A stretch of DNA of 13,446 nt. It comes from Planctomycetes bacterium RIFCSPHIGHO2_12_FULL_52_36 (GTDB lineage Bacteria; Planctomycetota; Brocadiia; Brocadiales; Bathyanammoxibiaceae). This document shows positions 7,271 to 13,446 of this stretch, piece after piece (the first letter of the stretch is position 1; the number at the start of each line of letters is the position of its first letter). Below the pieces are notes generated by a model. The model saw only the letters and a program-made list of their open reading frames with translations. It was not told the origin of the DNA and ran no database searches. The stretch covers positions 1-13,446 of the forward strand of contig MHYW01000133.1 of the NCBI GenBank assembly GCA_001828545.1, in the 5' to 3' direction. The translations under genes were made by a program, and so were the position numbers.

Positions 7271-8137
7271 ATGCAGAATAAGCGAATTCTTATCGTAACC
7301 GGGGATGACTTTGGGCTCTCCGGCGGGACTAACCATGCAATAATCAAGGCCCACCAGGAGGGGATACTCACCAGTGCCAGCCTCATGGCAACGGGAAGGG
7401 CCTTTGAGGAGGCAGTGGGACTGGCAAGGGCGAACCCAGGGCTGAGCGTGGGGCTGCACATAGTCCTCCTCCAGGGAAGGTCTGTCCTATCCCATGAAAA
7501 GATACCCCACCTGGTAGACCCCGATGGGAATTTTCCCAATAACTCCTTTCTAGCCGGGACGAGGTATTTCTTCAGCAAAGAGGCTCAACGGGAGTTGAGG
7601 GAGGAACTCAGGGCCCAGGTAGAGAGGTTCCTCTCCACGGGAATCAGGTTGGCCTTCCTGAGCGGGCACTTGAACGTACACGTCCATCCCACCGTCTTCG
7701 GTATCCTCATTGGGCTTGCCCAGGAATTTGGGATAAGGGCATTCAGGCTCCCTAGAGAAGGACTGCTGTTAAACCTCAAGGCAGACCTCTCCAGGCCCTT
7801 TTCCAAACTCTTCCATTACCTGACCTTCTACCTCCTTTCCCGTCACTGCAAAAAGACCCTATCCAGGAGGGGATTCCTCTTTACTGACAGGGTCTACGGC
7901 CTCCTCCAGTACGGGGACATGAACGCCGGTTATATAAAATATTTACTGGGGCATCTCCCCCAGGGTGTAACGGAGATATATTTTCATCCCTGCATATTAC
8001 CGTGCCAGGAATTCACCCGATGGATGCCAGATTATCACCCAACGGAGGAACTGGGGGTCTTGACGAGCAGCAACGTAAAGGGATTGATAAAGACAGAATC
8101 CATCCAATTAGCGGACTATTCAGTACTGTCCACTTAA
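7271..8137 (+). CDS. hpnK: HpnK, YdjC-family hopanoid amino-sugar deacetylase
   Basis: 288 residues, normal for the family. It opens with MQNKRILIVTGDDFGLS, the HpnK/YdjC signature, with the acidic pair D12-D13. Other likely metal ligands are H63 (GLHIVLLQG) and H133 with H137-x-H139 (SGHLNVHVHP). Known HpnK removes the acetyl group from N-acetylglucosaminyl-bacteriohopanetetrol before HpnJ acts. It lies 83 nt after the second radical SAM gene. A heptad-repeat hairpin fills that gap and no Shine-Dalgarno sequence precedes the ATG, so translation may be weak, leaderless-like or dependent on RNA structure. All catalytic residues look intact. Confidence 0.92.
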   Translation: MQNKRILIVTGDDFGLSGGTNHAIIKAHQEGILTSASLMATGRAFEEAVGLARANPGLSVGLHIVLLQGRSVLSHEKIPHLVDPDGNFPNNSFLAGTRYFFSKEAQRELREELRAQVERFLSTGIRLAFLSGHLNVHVHPTVFGILIGLAQEFGIRAFRLPREGLLLNLKADLSRPFSKLFHYLTFYLLSRHCKKTLSRRGFLFTDRVYGLLQYGDMNAGYIKYLLGHLPQGVTEIYFHPCILPCQEFTRWMPDYHPTEELGVLTSSNVKGLIKTESIQLADYSVLST

Positions 8138-8183
8138 GTAAGCCAACTACGCCTAAGACTGACCTCTCATTTTTTAACTTGCC

Positions 8184-8215
8184 TGTTGAATCCAGTGGTA
8201 ACTTGTTGAATCCAG
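8184..8215. repeat. 12-bp direct repeat spaced two helical turns
   Basis: TGTTGAATCCAG occurs at 8184-8195 and 8204-8215, exactly 20 bp apart and each preceded by a related AACTTG. Two same-face copies could be binding sites for a regulator of the downstream gene, or a small duplication. There is no coding potential in 8138-8259. Confidence 0.45.
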
Positions 8216-8259
8216 CCATTCACTTTTTTTGAAAGGCATGTTATACAAAGAGGTGTTGG

Positions 8260-8346
8260 GTCAGTAGTCAGGGGTCAGTAGTCAGGAATCAGTTATCAGC
8301 TATCAGCTATCAGCAATCTTGCTGACTGCTGATTACTGGTCCCTGA
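8260..8346. repeat. Heptad repeat element D (RTCAGNN-type)
   Basis: Eight units of the pattern RTCAGNN run in register from 8260 to 8315, including two identical ATCAGCT units. After a pivot (8316-8322) the 3' arm switches to TGACTGC, TGATTAC and TGGTCCC units (8323-8343), the reverse complement type. CAGCAA and TTGCTG at the tip pair perfectly around a 2-nt loop. The array lies between hpnK and the terminator-containing leader. Confidence 0.85.
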
Positions 8347-8361
8347 AAAACGGTAACCGAA

Positions 8362-8386
8362 GGTTCCACTAGATAAGGTGGATTCC
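8362..8386 (+). other. Leader hairpin upstream of the terminator
   Basis: TCCAC (8365-8369) pairs with GTGGA (8378-8382) around an 8-nt loop, with an outer GG/CC extension after a mismatch and bulge. Together with the terminator 5 nt downstream it could form a two-hairpin attenuator. I do not recognise it as a known riboswitch class. Confidence 0.4.
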
Positions 8387-8390
8387 AAGA

Positions 8391-8445
8391 GGCCCGAGGG
8401 AAGACATAATATGCCTGTGTCCCTTCCTTCGGGCCTTTTTGTTTT
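8391..8445 (+). terminator. Strong intrinsic terminator (or attenuator)
   Basis: A 13-bp stem with one G-U pair joins 8391-8403 (GGCCCGAGGGAAG) and 8423-8435 around a 19-nt loop, and is followed by TTTTTGTTTT at 8436-8445. It is 254 nt beyond the hpnK stop and only 41 nt before the next ATG. It may end the hpn transcript, or control the following gene as part of its leader. Confidence 0.85.
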
Positions 8446-8485
8446 ACAGGAGAGGAACTTCTTAAGAGGTACAGGAGAAAGCGTC

Positions 8486-9001
8486 ATGTTAGTAGACACA
8501 TTAAGAAATTTGAAGGCCTTACTGCAGAACCAACTCCCTGCCAAGCTTGACCAGATAGAACTGGAGAGGGCGGATGGGGTAACCCTGGAGGACATCCAGT
8601 CCTTCTTCATTGAGCTAGGGAGCGGTAGCCACACAAGCCGTCAAGGCGGTGGTGCCGCCAGGCATCTGGATGCCCGCCTGGGATACCCAAACGTCACCAT
8701 CCTGGGGGAGGCCACAAGTGCCAACAATGCGATTTCTCGCAGGAGGGAGTTAAGGCACGAGGTTTCTGTATGGATCACTGACAGAGAGGTATCACCCGAC
8801 AGCGAACTCGCCCAGACTAAGCTCTTGTACTACGTGGAAGCGGTTGAGAGGGTCCTTGCCGGTGACCCCAGCCTTGGGGGGAAAGCCATAAATTCTACAG
8901 TAACTAGCCATGTATATCTCCGTAAAGGAAGGGAGGAATTTGTAAGGAGGGCCATCCTTAGCATGGAAGTCCTGGAAATGCACACCACAAGCAGTTACTA
9001 A
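8486..9001 (+). CDS. Phage tail-completion-like small protein, orphan
   Basis: 171 residues from the ATG at 8486, chosen because AGGAGA at 8473-8478 lies 7 nt upstream. An upstream in-frame ATG at 8378 would run the coding region through the terminator. There are no membrane segments or signal peptide. The second half, LYYVEAVERVLAGDPSLGG, then a TSHVYL strand and a C-terminal FVRRAILSMEVLEMH strand, has the layout of small phage tail-terminator/completion proteins. The middle RHEVSVWITDRE looks like a beta-strand edge. No other tail, capsid or integrase gene is visible, so it may be a stranded or co-opted virion-type protein. This is a resemblance from memory of pattern, not a firm family call. 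Confidence 0.6.
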   Translation: MLVDTLRNLKALLQNQLPAKLDQIELERADGVTLEDIQSFFIELGSGSHTSRQGGGAARHLDARLGYPNVTILGEATSANNAISRRRELRHEVSVWITDREVSPDSELAQTKLLYYVEAVERVLAGDPSLGGKAINSTVTSHVYLRKGREEFVRRAILSMEVLEMHTTSSY

Positions 9002-9056
9002 TGGGTTTATCCATTAAGGAAAAAGAGCCATTGCCAGGCAAGGGAGGATTTCAGCT

Positions 9057-9488
9057 ATGAGATACAAAGGATCAGACTTTGAAACCGTAATAGGCCAGGA
9101 GTCAGGGGTCACAAAAGACCTCCTAAAATCGTCTCTGTTCAGCCTGAAAGAAGGAGAAATGTCAGTCCCGGTTAAGGCCCCCACCAATGGTAGAGTGCTC
9201 AAATGGTGGAAGGAAAACGGTGCGGCGGTAGTATATAATGAGATCATTTGTGCTTTTGAAGCTAAAACTGGATTTGTGGACAAACATGCCTTCCGTATGT
9301 TAGGGCTTACAGATATGAGCGGATTTATGTGGCTCCACTCCCCTGCCCCTAATCCTGACAACCTTGATGAAGAAGGCACTCTTATCATCATGGTAGAGAG
9401 GGGAGAGGTATTTGCAGGAACGACTATAGCAGTCGTACTCCCCAAGTCGCACTTTATTAAGCATGAGCCAGCTACGCCTACCGAGTAA
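9057..9488 (+). CDS. Small protein with lipoyl/biotinyl-like barrel, unrecognised family
   Basis: 143 residues. The ATG has a good AGGGAGGA site 8 nt upstream. Residues ~38-70 read VPVKAPTNGRVLKWW, then ENGAAVVYNEIICAFEAK, matching the first half of a biotinyl/lipoyl hammerhead. Residues ~107-128 (GTLIIMVERGEVFAGTTIAV) resemble the second half. Between them is a ~35-residue insertion rich in aromatic residues and prolines. The turn that normally carries the modified lysine (MKM or DKA) reads EAKTG, so K70 could be the attachment site or the site may be lost. The gap to the upstream gene is 55 nt, and the two are likely co-transcribed. The carrier role is inference; no partner ligase or acyltransferase is in view. 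Confidence 0.65.
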   Translation: MRYKGSDFETVIGQESGVTKDLLKSSLFSLKEGEMSVPVKAPTNGRVLKWWKENGAAVVYNEIICAFEAKTGFVDKHAFRMLGLTDMSGFMWLHSPAPNPDNLDEEGTLIIMVERGEVFAGTTIAVVLPKSHFIKHEPATPTE

Positions 9489-9592
9489 CATGTGTAGTTC
9501 CCACCTAAACCATGTTGGACTTTCAGCATTGGCCATATCAATGGCCAGAGACATCCCCCCGTTTCCTATAACCTGTCCCCCATTGCCGGTGT

Positions 9593-10804
9593 CTAGGGAC
9601 ACAGGATTTTTACTGAGGCGTTTGTATCCAGGACCGTTGCCTCAGAGTCTCGTGGATACGCATCGCTGTTTATAGAGTGTATACTTGGGGCCTTGACTGT
9701 GGCGCTACTGTCCTTCCCGGAGAGGCTGGTATCCCTAATAAAGTTACAGGAGGGGTCTATAGAGCCGTCAACCCCTAGCTTCAAGGCCCAGATGTCAGCA
9801 TTTCCCTTTCCAGTACCGAAGTAGCTTGTACTACCAGCTACTATGTATCCCCCCTCACGGGTTTGCCGGATGGAATTGGCCTCATCAGAGCCACCTCCCC
9901 CATAGGTCTTCTGCCACTCCACTGTCCCATCGGGCCATAGCTTCAAGACCCAGACATCCTCCTCCCCAACACCGAAGGACCATGTCCTGCCAGCTACTAT
10001 ATACCCCCCGTCACTGGTCTGCTGGATGGAATTGGCCCAATCTGAGCTATCTCCCCCATAGGTCTTCTGCCACTCCACAGTACCATAAGGTTTGAGCTTC
10101 AAGATACAAAAGTCTTGAGACCGGGCATCAGAGGGCTGTGTCCAACCAGCCACTATGTACCCCCCATCACTGGTCTGCTGGATAGAATTGGCCCAATCAA
10201 CACCACCTCCCCCGTAGGTCTTCTGCCACTCCACAGCCCCATCAGCCCTGAGCTTCAAGACCCAGATATCTACCTCATACCAGAGGGGGAACAAGGCCGT
10301 CCACCCAGCCACTACGTACCCCCCGTCCCTGGTCTCCTGGATGGAACTGGCCTCACCTCCCCCATAGGTCTTCTGCCACTCTACAGCCCCATTAGCCCTG
10401 AGTTTTAATACCCGAAACACCTGCCACCCAACACCGAACTGTGTCCAACCAGCCACTATGTACCCCCCATCACTGGTCTCCTGGACGGAATGGGCCTCAT
10501 CCTGGTCAACCCCCCCATAGGTCTTCTCCCACTCCACTGCCCCATCTGGCCTGAGCTTTAAGACCCAGACGTCGTTCTCCCCGGCACCAAATGACCGTGT
10601 CACACCAGCCATTATATAACCCCCATCAGTGGTCTGCTGGATGGAAGAGGCCCAATCAGCATCTGCTCCACCATAAGTGGCGGCCCATCCGCCTGAGGCG
10701 GATAAAGAGGGGCATGCAATGGAGATAAGGAACGCATAGAGAAGTATGCAAGATGCAAAGCAGGGTATAAAAGTCACTCTGGCAGAGAAAGACTTTAAGT
10801 CCAT
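9593..10804 (-). CDS. Secreted six-repeat (beta-propeller-like) protein
   Basis: 403 residues. The N-terminus has a signal peptide: a hydrophobic run around residues 12-32, then PSLSASGG, with cleavage likely near residue 36. SIAC is not a good lipobox. Six tandem repeats of about 47-53 residues follow, each with TYGG, then SIQQTSDGGYIVAG, then VLKLRPDGAVEWQK. This unit is common in secreted bacterial proteins predicted to form beta-propellers. A C-terminal tail of ~55 residues contains two cysteines. Six repeats would suit a six-bladed propeller. Function, perhaps surface binding or scaffolding, is unknown. No Shine-Dalgarno site is visible before the ATG. It lies downstream of hpnI and the membrane gene on the same strand after a 132-bp gap, and converges on the plus-strand gene ending at 9488. 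Confidence 0.82.
   Translation of the reverse strand: MDLKSFSARVTFIPCFASCILLYAFLISIACPSLSASGGWAATYGGADADWASSIQQTTDGGYIMAGVTRSFGAGENDVWVLKLRPDGAVEWEKTYGGVDQDEAHSVQETSDGGYIVAGWTQFGVGWQVFRVLKLRANGAVEWQKTYGGGEASSIQETRDGGYVVAGWTALFPLWYEVDIWVLKLRADGAVEWQKTYGGGGVDWANSIQQTSDGGYIVAGWTQPSDARSQDFCILKLKPYGTVEWQKTYGGDSSDWANSIQQTSDGGYIVAGRTWSFGVGEEDVWVLKLWPDGTVEWQKTYGGGGSDEANSIRQTREGGYIVAGSTSYFGTGKGNADIWALKLGVDGSIDPSCNFIRDTSLSGKDSSATVKAPSIHSINSDAYPRDSEATVLDTNASVKILCP
9830..10690. repeat. DNA-level tandem repeats (~150 bp period) inside the secreted protein gene
   Basis: The blade repeats are also similar as DNA. For example GGTCTGCTGGAT occurs near 10016, 10169 and 10638, and AGGTCTTCTGCCACTC recurs across 9904-10382. 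Near-identical neighbours allow expansion or contraction by recombination. Confidence 0.75.
10687..10703. repeat. In-gene palindrome ATCCGCC-TGA-GGCGGAT
   Basis: Perfect 7-bp arms (10687-10693 and 10697-10703) with a 3-nt loop lie inside the secreted protein gene. They encode SASGG at the signal peptidase region. A partial copy, CCTGAGGCGGA, lies outside the gene at 10873-10883, and CCGCCTAAGGC occurs at 3292-3302, which suggests a dispersed short element. Confidence 0.55.
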
Positions 10805-10936
10805 TCAAGCGGAAATATAGCATACAGGCCGTGGAAACTCAAATATTTCCTGTTTAATCCGGTGGTAATCCACCTGAGGCGGACTTGCAACGACACTTAA
10901 AGTGTCATTTTTTCATTTCTCAGAGGTCTCATAGTG

Positions 10937-11401
10937 TTACTTCTCTTTACGGCCAATGCACCTGGCAGATTCGTAGAAATAGAAATAGGTTATGGCCAGG
11001 ATAATAAAACCCACTGGCGATAATACGATACTGACTGCCAATGCACATCCAACAGTAACCAATGTAACAGGTATTTTCTCCTGGCCTGCCAGGTGGTTCA
11101 GGTGTAATGCCAGGTTCCTGTGTGAAATAAAGAGCCAGTAGAAATTGAAAAGGGGGACGTTCTGCAGGCCCACTGCCTCACCAGAGATGGGTTTCTTAAT
11201 CCTTAATGGACTGACTTGCGCTAATTCCCACAACCTGGCCAAGAAAATCACATAATAGATACTTGCAACTACAAGGAGGGGGAGAGACATAAGCGACGCA
11301 AGGGCCGCAGGCGGAGAGACCAATTGCAAACAACAGAGGGGAATACCGACTGCATAGAGGGCTATGAAGATGGCAGGGTGAGGGGGGAGTTTCTTTTCCA
11401 T
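10937..11401 (-). CDS. Four-helix integral membrane protein downstream of hpnI
   Basis: 154 residues. The ATG has a strong AGAGGAGAA site about 6 nt upstream. Hydrophobic segments lie at about residues 8-28, 32-58, 108-128 and 129-147, with a short amphipathic stretch NVPLFNFYWLF (about 81-91) like that in several uncharacterised bacterial membrane proteins with IPFFNLYW-type motifs. Both ends are polar and the C-terminus is basic. I do not recognise a named family. It starts 73 nt after the hpnI stop on the same strand, so it may be co-transcribed and could help HpnI at the membrane or export hopanoids, but that is only context. Confidence 0.78.
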   Translation of the reverse strand: MEKKLPPHPAIFIALYAVGIPLCCLQLVSPPAALASLMSLPLLVVASIYYVIFLARLWELAQVSPLRIKKPISGEAVGLQNVPLFNFYWLFISHRNLALHLNHLAGQEKIPVTLVTVGCALAVSIVLSPVGFIILAITYFYFYESARCIGRKEK

Positions 11402-11474
11402 GTCATTCTCCTCTCAATCTTATCTTAAGACGTGAAGACTACCTTGCAAGAATACCGTTCTTACGCAGACCTCA

Positions 11475-12713
11475 TCACTGGTTCTGACGGGTGGCAGGGT
11501 CACTCCCGACGGCGGGTATAGGGCCGGATATGACGGCACCTCCGCCTGCCATTACTATCTTGCCGCCTTCCAGCAGGTAGAAGGTATTTTCGCCCCAGAC
11601 AACCTTGTTCCCTGCAAACCCCCAGCACCATACAATGAAGGTAATAAAATCTTTTACGGGGAGGAGAAGGAGATGGGACAAGGTCTTAGTGTCCTTCAGG
11701 TAGACCACTTCAATAATAGTGGAGGTAAGCACCCTGGAGAGGAGATGGACAAAGAAGAGGGCCAGCCCCCAGGTGGAAAAGTCCGTTATTATCAAAAAGG
11801 CTATGGAAAATGGGGTGCCCCGTGTAAAGATGCGCAAGAAATAACCCGATGGCCTGCAACTCCTTATAGTCCTGGCCCAACGGACGTTATGTCTGAGGTA
11901 TTCCATAAGCCCCGCCTCCTGGAGGACGACGTCCACCAGGTAGTCACAGAGATGGAGTTTATATCCGGCACTGATTATCCTATTCCCTATCTCATAGTCA
12001 TCGGCCAGATAGTTGGCCAGGGCAACAAAACCCCCTATCTCATCCAGCACCCTGCGTCTCACGGCAATAGTGGCCCCTAGACCAAACTGCATCCCCAGGT
12101 AGTTGGCCACCAACACCGAGGGTAAGAAGTCCCCATTGATAAAGAATGCCTCAATGGCCGAGGCAAAACTGAAACTATCCTGCGTCCTATACAGACACGT
12201 GGTGCCCCCAACCTGGTCATCCTCAAAGGGGGCAACCACCCTTTTTAGATAATCGGGCCTCACTCTGGTATCGGCATCGTTGATGACAATCACCCCATAT
12301 TTTGCCCGTTGATACATATTGTTCAGGTTACTTATCTTGAGGTTGGAGCCTATAATCTTATCAGAGACCACCAGCTCAATATCTTTCTCCGGAAGTTCTT
12401 TCTTGAGCCTCTCAACTACGGATACGGCAGGGTCATTAAGGTTTCTAACGCCAAAGATAACCTGGCAGACAGGGTAGTCTTGCTGGAGGTGACTCAAGAG
12501 ATTCTCATAAAGGCCCTTTTCTATGCCATTTAAAGGTTTAAGAACGGTGACGGGCGGCAAGAACCCTGAGCGTAGCGAAGGGGAAGCGAACCCACTGGAG
12601 GCATTTCTACCCTTCCGGAAGAACTTACGGGTACAATAGAGGGACAGAAAGTAATAGAAGATAGAGGCTATTACTATCAGGGCAAAGAAGGACTTTAGAA
12701 AAAAGATAAGCAT
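11475..12713 (-). CDS. hpnI: HpnI, hopanoid-associated GT2/GT21-type glycosyltransferase
   Basis: 412 residues, slightly long for HpnI. An N-terminal membrane anchor (about 3-25) is followed by the ceramide-glucosyltransferase-like catalytic core: VTVLKPLNG, the DAD metal motif at D146-D148, ADDYEIG at 237-243 with D238/D239, and HNVRW at 275-279, a variant of (Q/R)xxRW. Two or three C-terminal hydrophobic segments (about 302-330 and 345-370) are membrane-embedded. Known HpnI transfers N-acetylglucosamine to bacteriohopanetetrol, making the substrate for HpnK and HpnJ. The ATG has only AGAGG directly abutting it. Residues ~43-51 (ASPSLRSGF), between anchor and core, are encoded by a palindrome-like element, and the C-terminal tail after about 390 is Gly/Pro-rich. 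It is separated from the hpnJ-K unit and in opposite orientation. Confidence 0.9.
   Translation of the reverse strand: MLIFFLKSFFALIVIASIFYYFLSLYCTRKFFRKGRNASSGFASPSLRSGFLPPVTVLKPLNGIEKGLYENLLSHLQQDYPVCQVIFGVRNLNDPAVSVVERLKKELPEKDIELVVSDKIIGSNLKISNLNNMYQRAKYGVIVINDADTRVRPDYLKRVVAPFEDDQVGGTTCLYRTQDSFSFASAIEAFFINGDFLPSVLVANYLGMQFGLGATIAVRRRVLDEIGGFVALANYLADDYEIGNRIISAGYKLHLCDYLVDVVLQEAGLMEYLRHNVRWARTIRSCRPSGYFLRIFTRGTPFSIAFLIITDFSTWGLALFFVHLLSRVLTSTIIEVVYLKDTKTLSHLLLLPVKDFITFIVWCWGFAGNKVVWGENTFYLLEGGKIVMAGGGAVISGPIPAVGSDPATRQNQ
12564..12582. repeat. In-gene palindrome-like element in hpnI
   Basis: CCCTGAGCGTAGCGAAGGG is an imperfect 19-bp palindrome (outer CCCT/AGGG, inner GC/GC). It encodes SPSLRS in the linker between anchor and catalytic core. 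Its sequence looks like a dispersed repeat rather than normal coding DNA. Confidence 0.5.
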
Positions 12714-12754
12714 CCTCTAGTCCCTAGTTTTGGGCGTGCAGGACAAAAATGTTG

Positions 12755-12784
12755 TTGACAATAGCCCTATTAAAAAATTATAGA
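12755..12784 (+). promoter_or_regulatory. Possible sigma70 promoter of the last gene
   Basis: TTGACA at 12755-12760 is followed after 18 bp by TATAGA at 12779-12784. It would give a leader of about 150 nt containing the 28-bp palindrome at 12811-12838. The -10 match is moderate. Confidence 0.4.
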
Positions 12785-12810
12785 TAGGATATTAAAGGTA
12801 TAAGACCTGC

Positions 12811-12838
12811 GTAGGGGCACGGCGCGCCGTGCCCCTAC
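12811..12838. repeat. GTAGGGGC-family palindrome, copy 3
   Basis: A perfect 28-bp palindrome with 14-bp arms (GTAGGGGCACGGCG and its reverse complement), with no loop bases. It lies in the divergent gap between hpnI and the last gene, and its ends match the elements at 2112 and 3281. Otherwise the 227-bp gap shows only the possible promoter. Confidence 0.9.
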
Positions 12839-12940
12839 TACCAGTATCAGGAGTGGCCCTGCCACCCTCAAATCTTAGACGGCCAGTTTTATAACTTGAA
12901 ACGTGCTAATTGTCAAGACATTGTATAAGAAGGAGATACT

Positions 12941-13446
12941 GTGGACTGGGGAACTCATGTGGTACTTTCTGCTAAGCTTTTAGAGAGTTGCAACCTAGAA
13001 AAGGGCACCGCTATATACTCTGTAATCCCTGTTATTGATACGAAGCCGCCTCATTTCCACAGGGTCTACGCCCATATCCTTTCCAATCAGCCTGAATTTC
13101 TGGACGTGGCCATGGAACTCTTTGGCTCCAAGGAGGTAAAGGCAAGGAATTTTGATGCCCTGGAGAAAAAGGTGGAAAACAAGCTCAAGGAGTTGGGGGA
13201 GAAGCTGGCGTCCATACATACAGACGGTCTGGAGGAAAGGCAGAAGGTAGAGAACAAGATATACGCCTATAAGAGGATTACAGAGGAGACGCCCACCTTC
13301 CTCCAACATGCAGAGATGGCGAGTCAGATAGTAGGGGATAAGGACGTCAGCCATATAAGCCGCCACAAGATGAGTGCCGCCGTAAGCCTCTTAAGCCATA
13401 TATATTTTGACCTCTGGAACAACCCGGTACAGGTCTTTCTCCCCGG
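12941..13446 (+). CDS. Conserved-looking His-containing protein, 3' truncated; possible zinc-dependent phospholipase-like
   Basis: The frame is open from the GTG at 12941 to the window edge (168 codons), with AAGGAG about 6 nt before the start. The protein begins MDWGTHVVLSAKLLE and is mostly helical and charged. A KPPHFHRVYAHILSN segment (H38, H40, H45) and, near the cut, SHIYFDLWNNP (H153, D157) could bind metal. This is loosely reminiscent of bacterial zinc-dependent phospholipase C-type all-helical proteins, whose N-terminus and H-x3-D pairs hold zinc. A coiled-coil-like charged region lies between about residues 70 and 110. No signal peptide is visible. The function call is weak; the coding call is firm from frame length and ribosome site. 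Confidence 0.75.
   Translation, partial: MDWGTHVVLSAKLLESCNLEKGTAIYSVIPVIDTKPPHFHRVYAHILSNQPEFLDVAMELFGSKEVKARNFDALEKKVENKLKELGEKLASIHTDGLEERQKVENKIYAYKRITEETPTFLQHAEMASQIVGDKDVSHISRHKMSAAVSLLSHIYFDLWNNPVQVFLP

Noticed and set aside
8260..8346. CRISPR array
   Set aside because: The units are 7 bp with no spacers and no cas genes are present; it is a heptad tandem repeat.
8347..8445. Known riboswitch (c-di-GMP, guanidine or fluoride class)
   Set aside because: The conserved core sequences of these classes are not present; only a generic hairpin plus terminator is seen.
8378..8485. Upstream ATG extending the tail-like gene
   Set aside because: The extension runs through a strong terminator hairpin and T-run, and the ATG at 8486 has a proper ribosome site.
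9014..9541. Long minus-strand reading frame opposite the lipoyl-like gene
   Set aside because: No ribosome site or domain pattern; the plus-strand frame has both.
9530..9547. TGGCCAT/ATGGCCA inverted repeat as a bidirectional terminator between convergent genes
   Set aside because: The stem is only 7 bp with no T-tract on either side.
10892..10920. Terminator (GACACTT hairpin followed by T-run on the plus strand)
   Set aside because: No plus-strand gene is upstream, and on the minus strand, where the flanking genes lie, no T-run follows.
12995..13366. Minus-strand reading frame near the window end
   Set aside because: It is a shadow of the plus-strand gene starting at 12941, which stays open to the edge with a good ribosome site.

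Overview
ORGANISM. The window looks like a chromosomal segment of a hopanoid-producing bacterium with roughly balanced base composition (judged by eye). Two features point, tentatively, to a Brocadiales-like (anammox-related) planctomycete. One is an ammonium-transporter/histidine-kinase fusion of the kind described as an ammonium sensor in Candidatus Kuenenia stuttgartiensis (Ks-Amt5). The other is a set of hpnI/hpnJ/hpnK genes for the bacteriohopanetetrol side chain. Neither feature is exclusive to that group, so the assignment is inference.

LAYOUT. (1) 1-3278, plus strand: the 3' part of an Amt-sensor kinase, a stand-alone receiver protein whose start overlaps the kinase stop (ATGA), and a receiver fused to a KaiC-like P-loop ATPase. 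(2) 3321-4381, minus strand: an Rrf2-family regulator with three cysteines placed for an Fe-S cluster and a near-consensus promoter, then a HicB/HicA toxin-antitoxin pair. (3) 4532-8137, plus strand: a sigma70-type promoter followed by hpnJ, an unassigned radical SAM gene whose start overlaps the hpnJ stop, and hpnK. (4) 8138-9488: a repeat-rich gap with a strong intrinsic terminator, then two small plus-strand genes, one resembling a phage tail-completion protein and one with a lipoyl/biotinyl-like barrel. (5) 9593-12713, minus strand: hpnI, a four-helix membrane protein, and a secreted protein with six ~50-residue repeats. (6) 12941-end, plus strand: the 5' part of a His-containing protein of uncertain function.

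HOW THE GENES FIT. Known HpnI, HpnK and HpnJ chemistry (transfer of N-acetylglucosamine to bacteriohopanetetrol, deacetylation, and radical-SAM conversion to the cyclitol ether) is all represented here, but on two strands and about 3.3 kb apart. The extra radical SAM enzyme sits inside the hpnJ-hpnK unit. The signalling block most likely reports ammonium through phosphotransfer to one or both receivers.

REPEATS. Four intergenic gaps carry an element built of 7-bp units, each with its own heptad sequence, and three of them have 5' and 3' arms that are roughly reverse complements. A second family of GTAGGGGC...GCCCCTAC palindromes lies at three gene borders. Short palindromic elements also seem to lie inside two coding regions. 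A cloverleaf-like nested palindrome sits between rrf2 and hicA.
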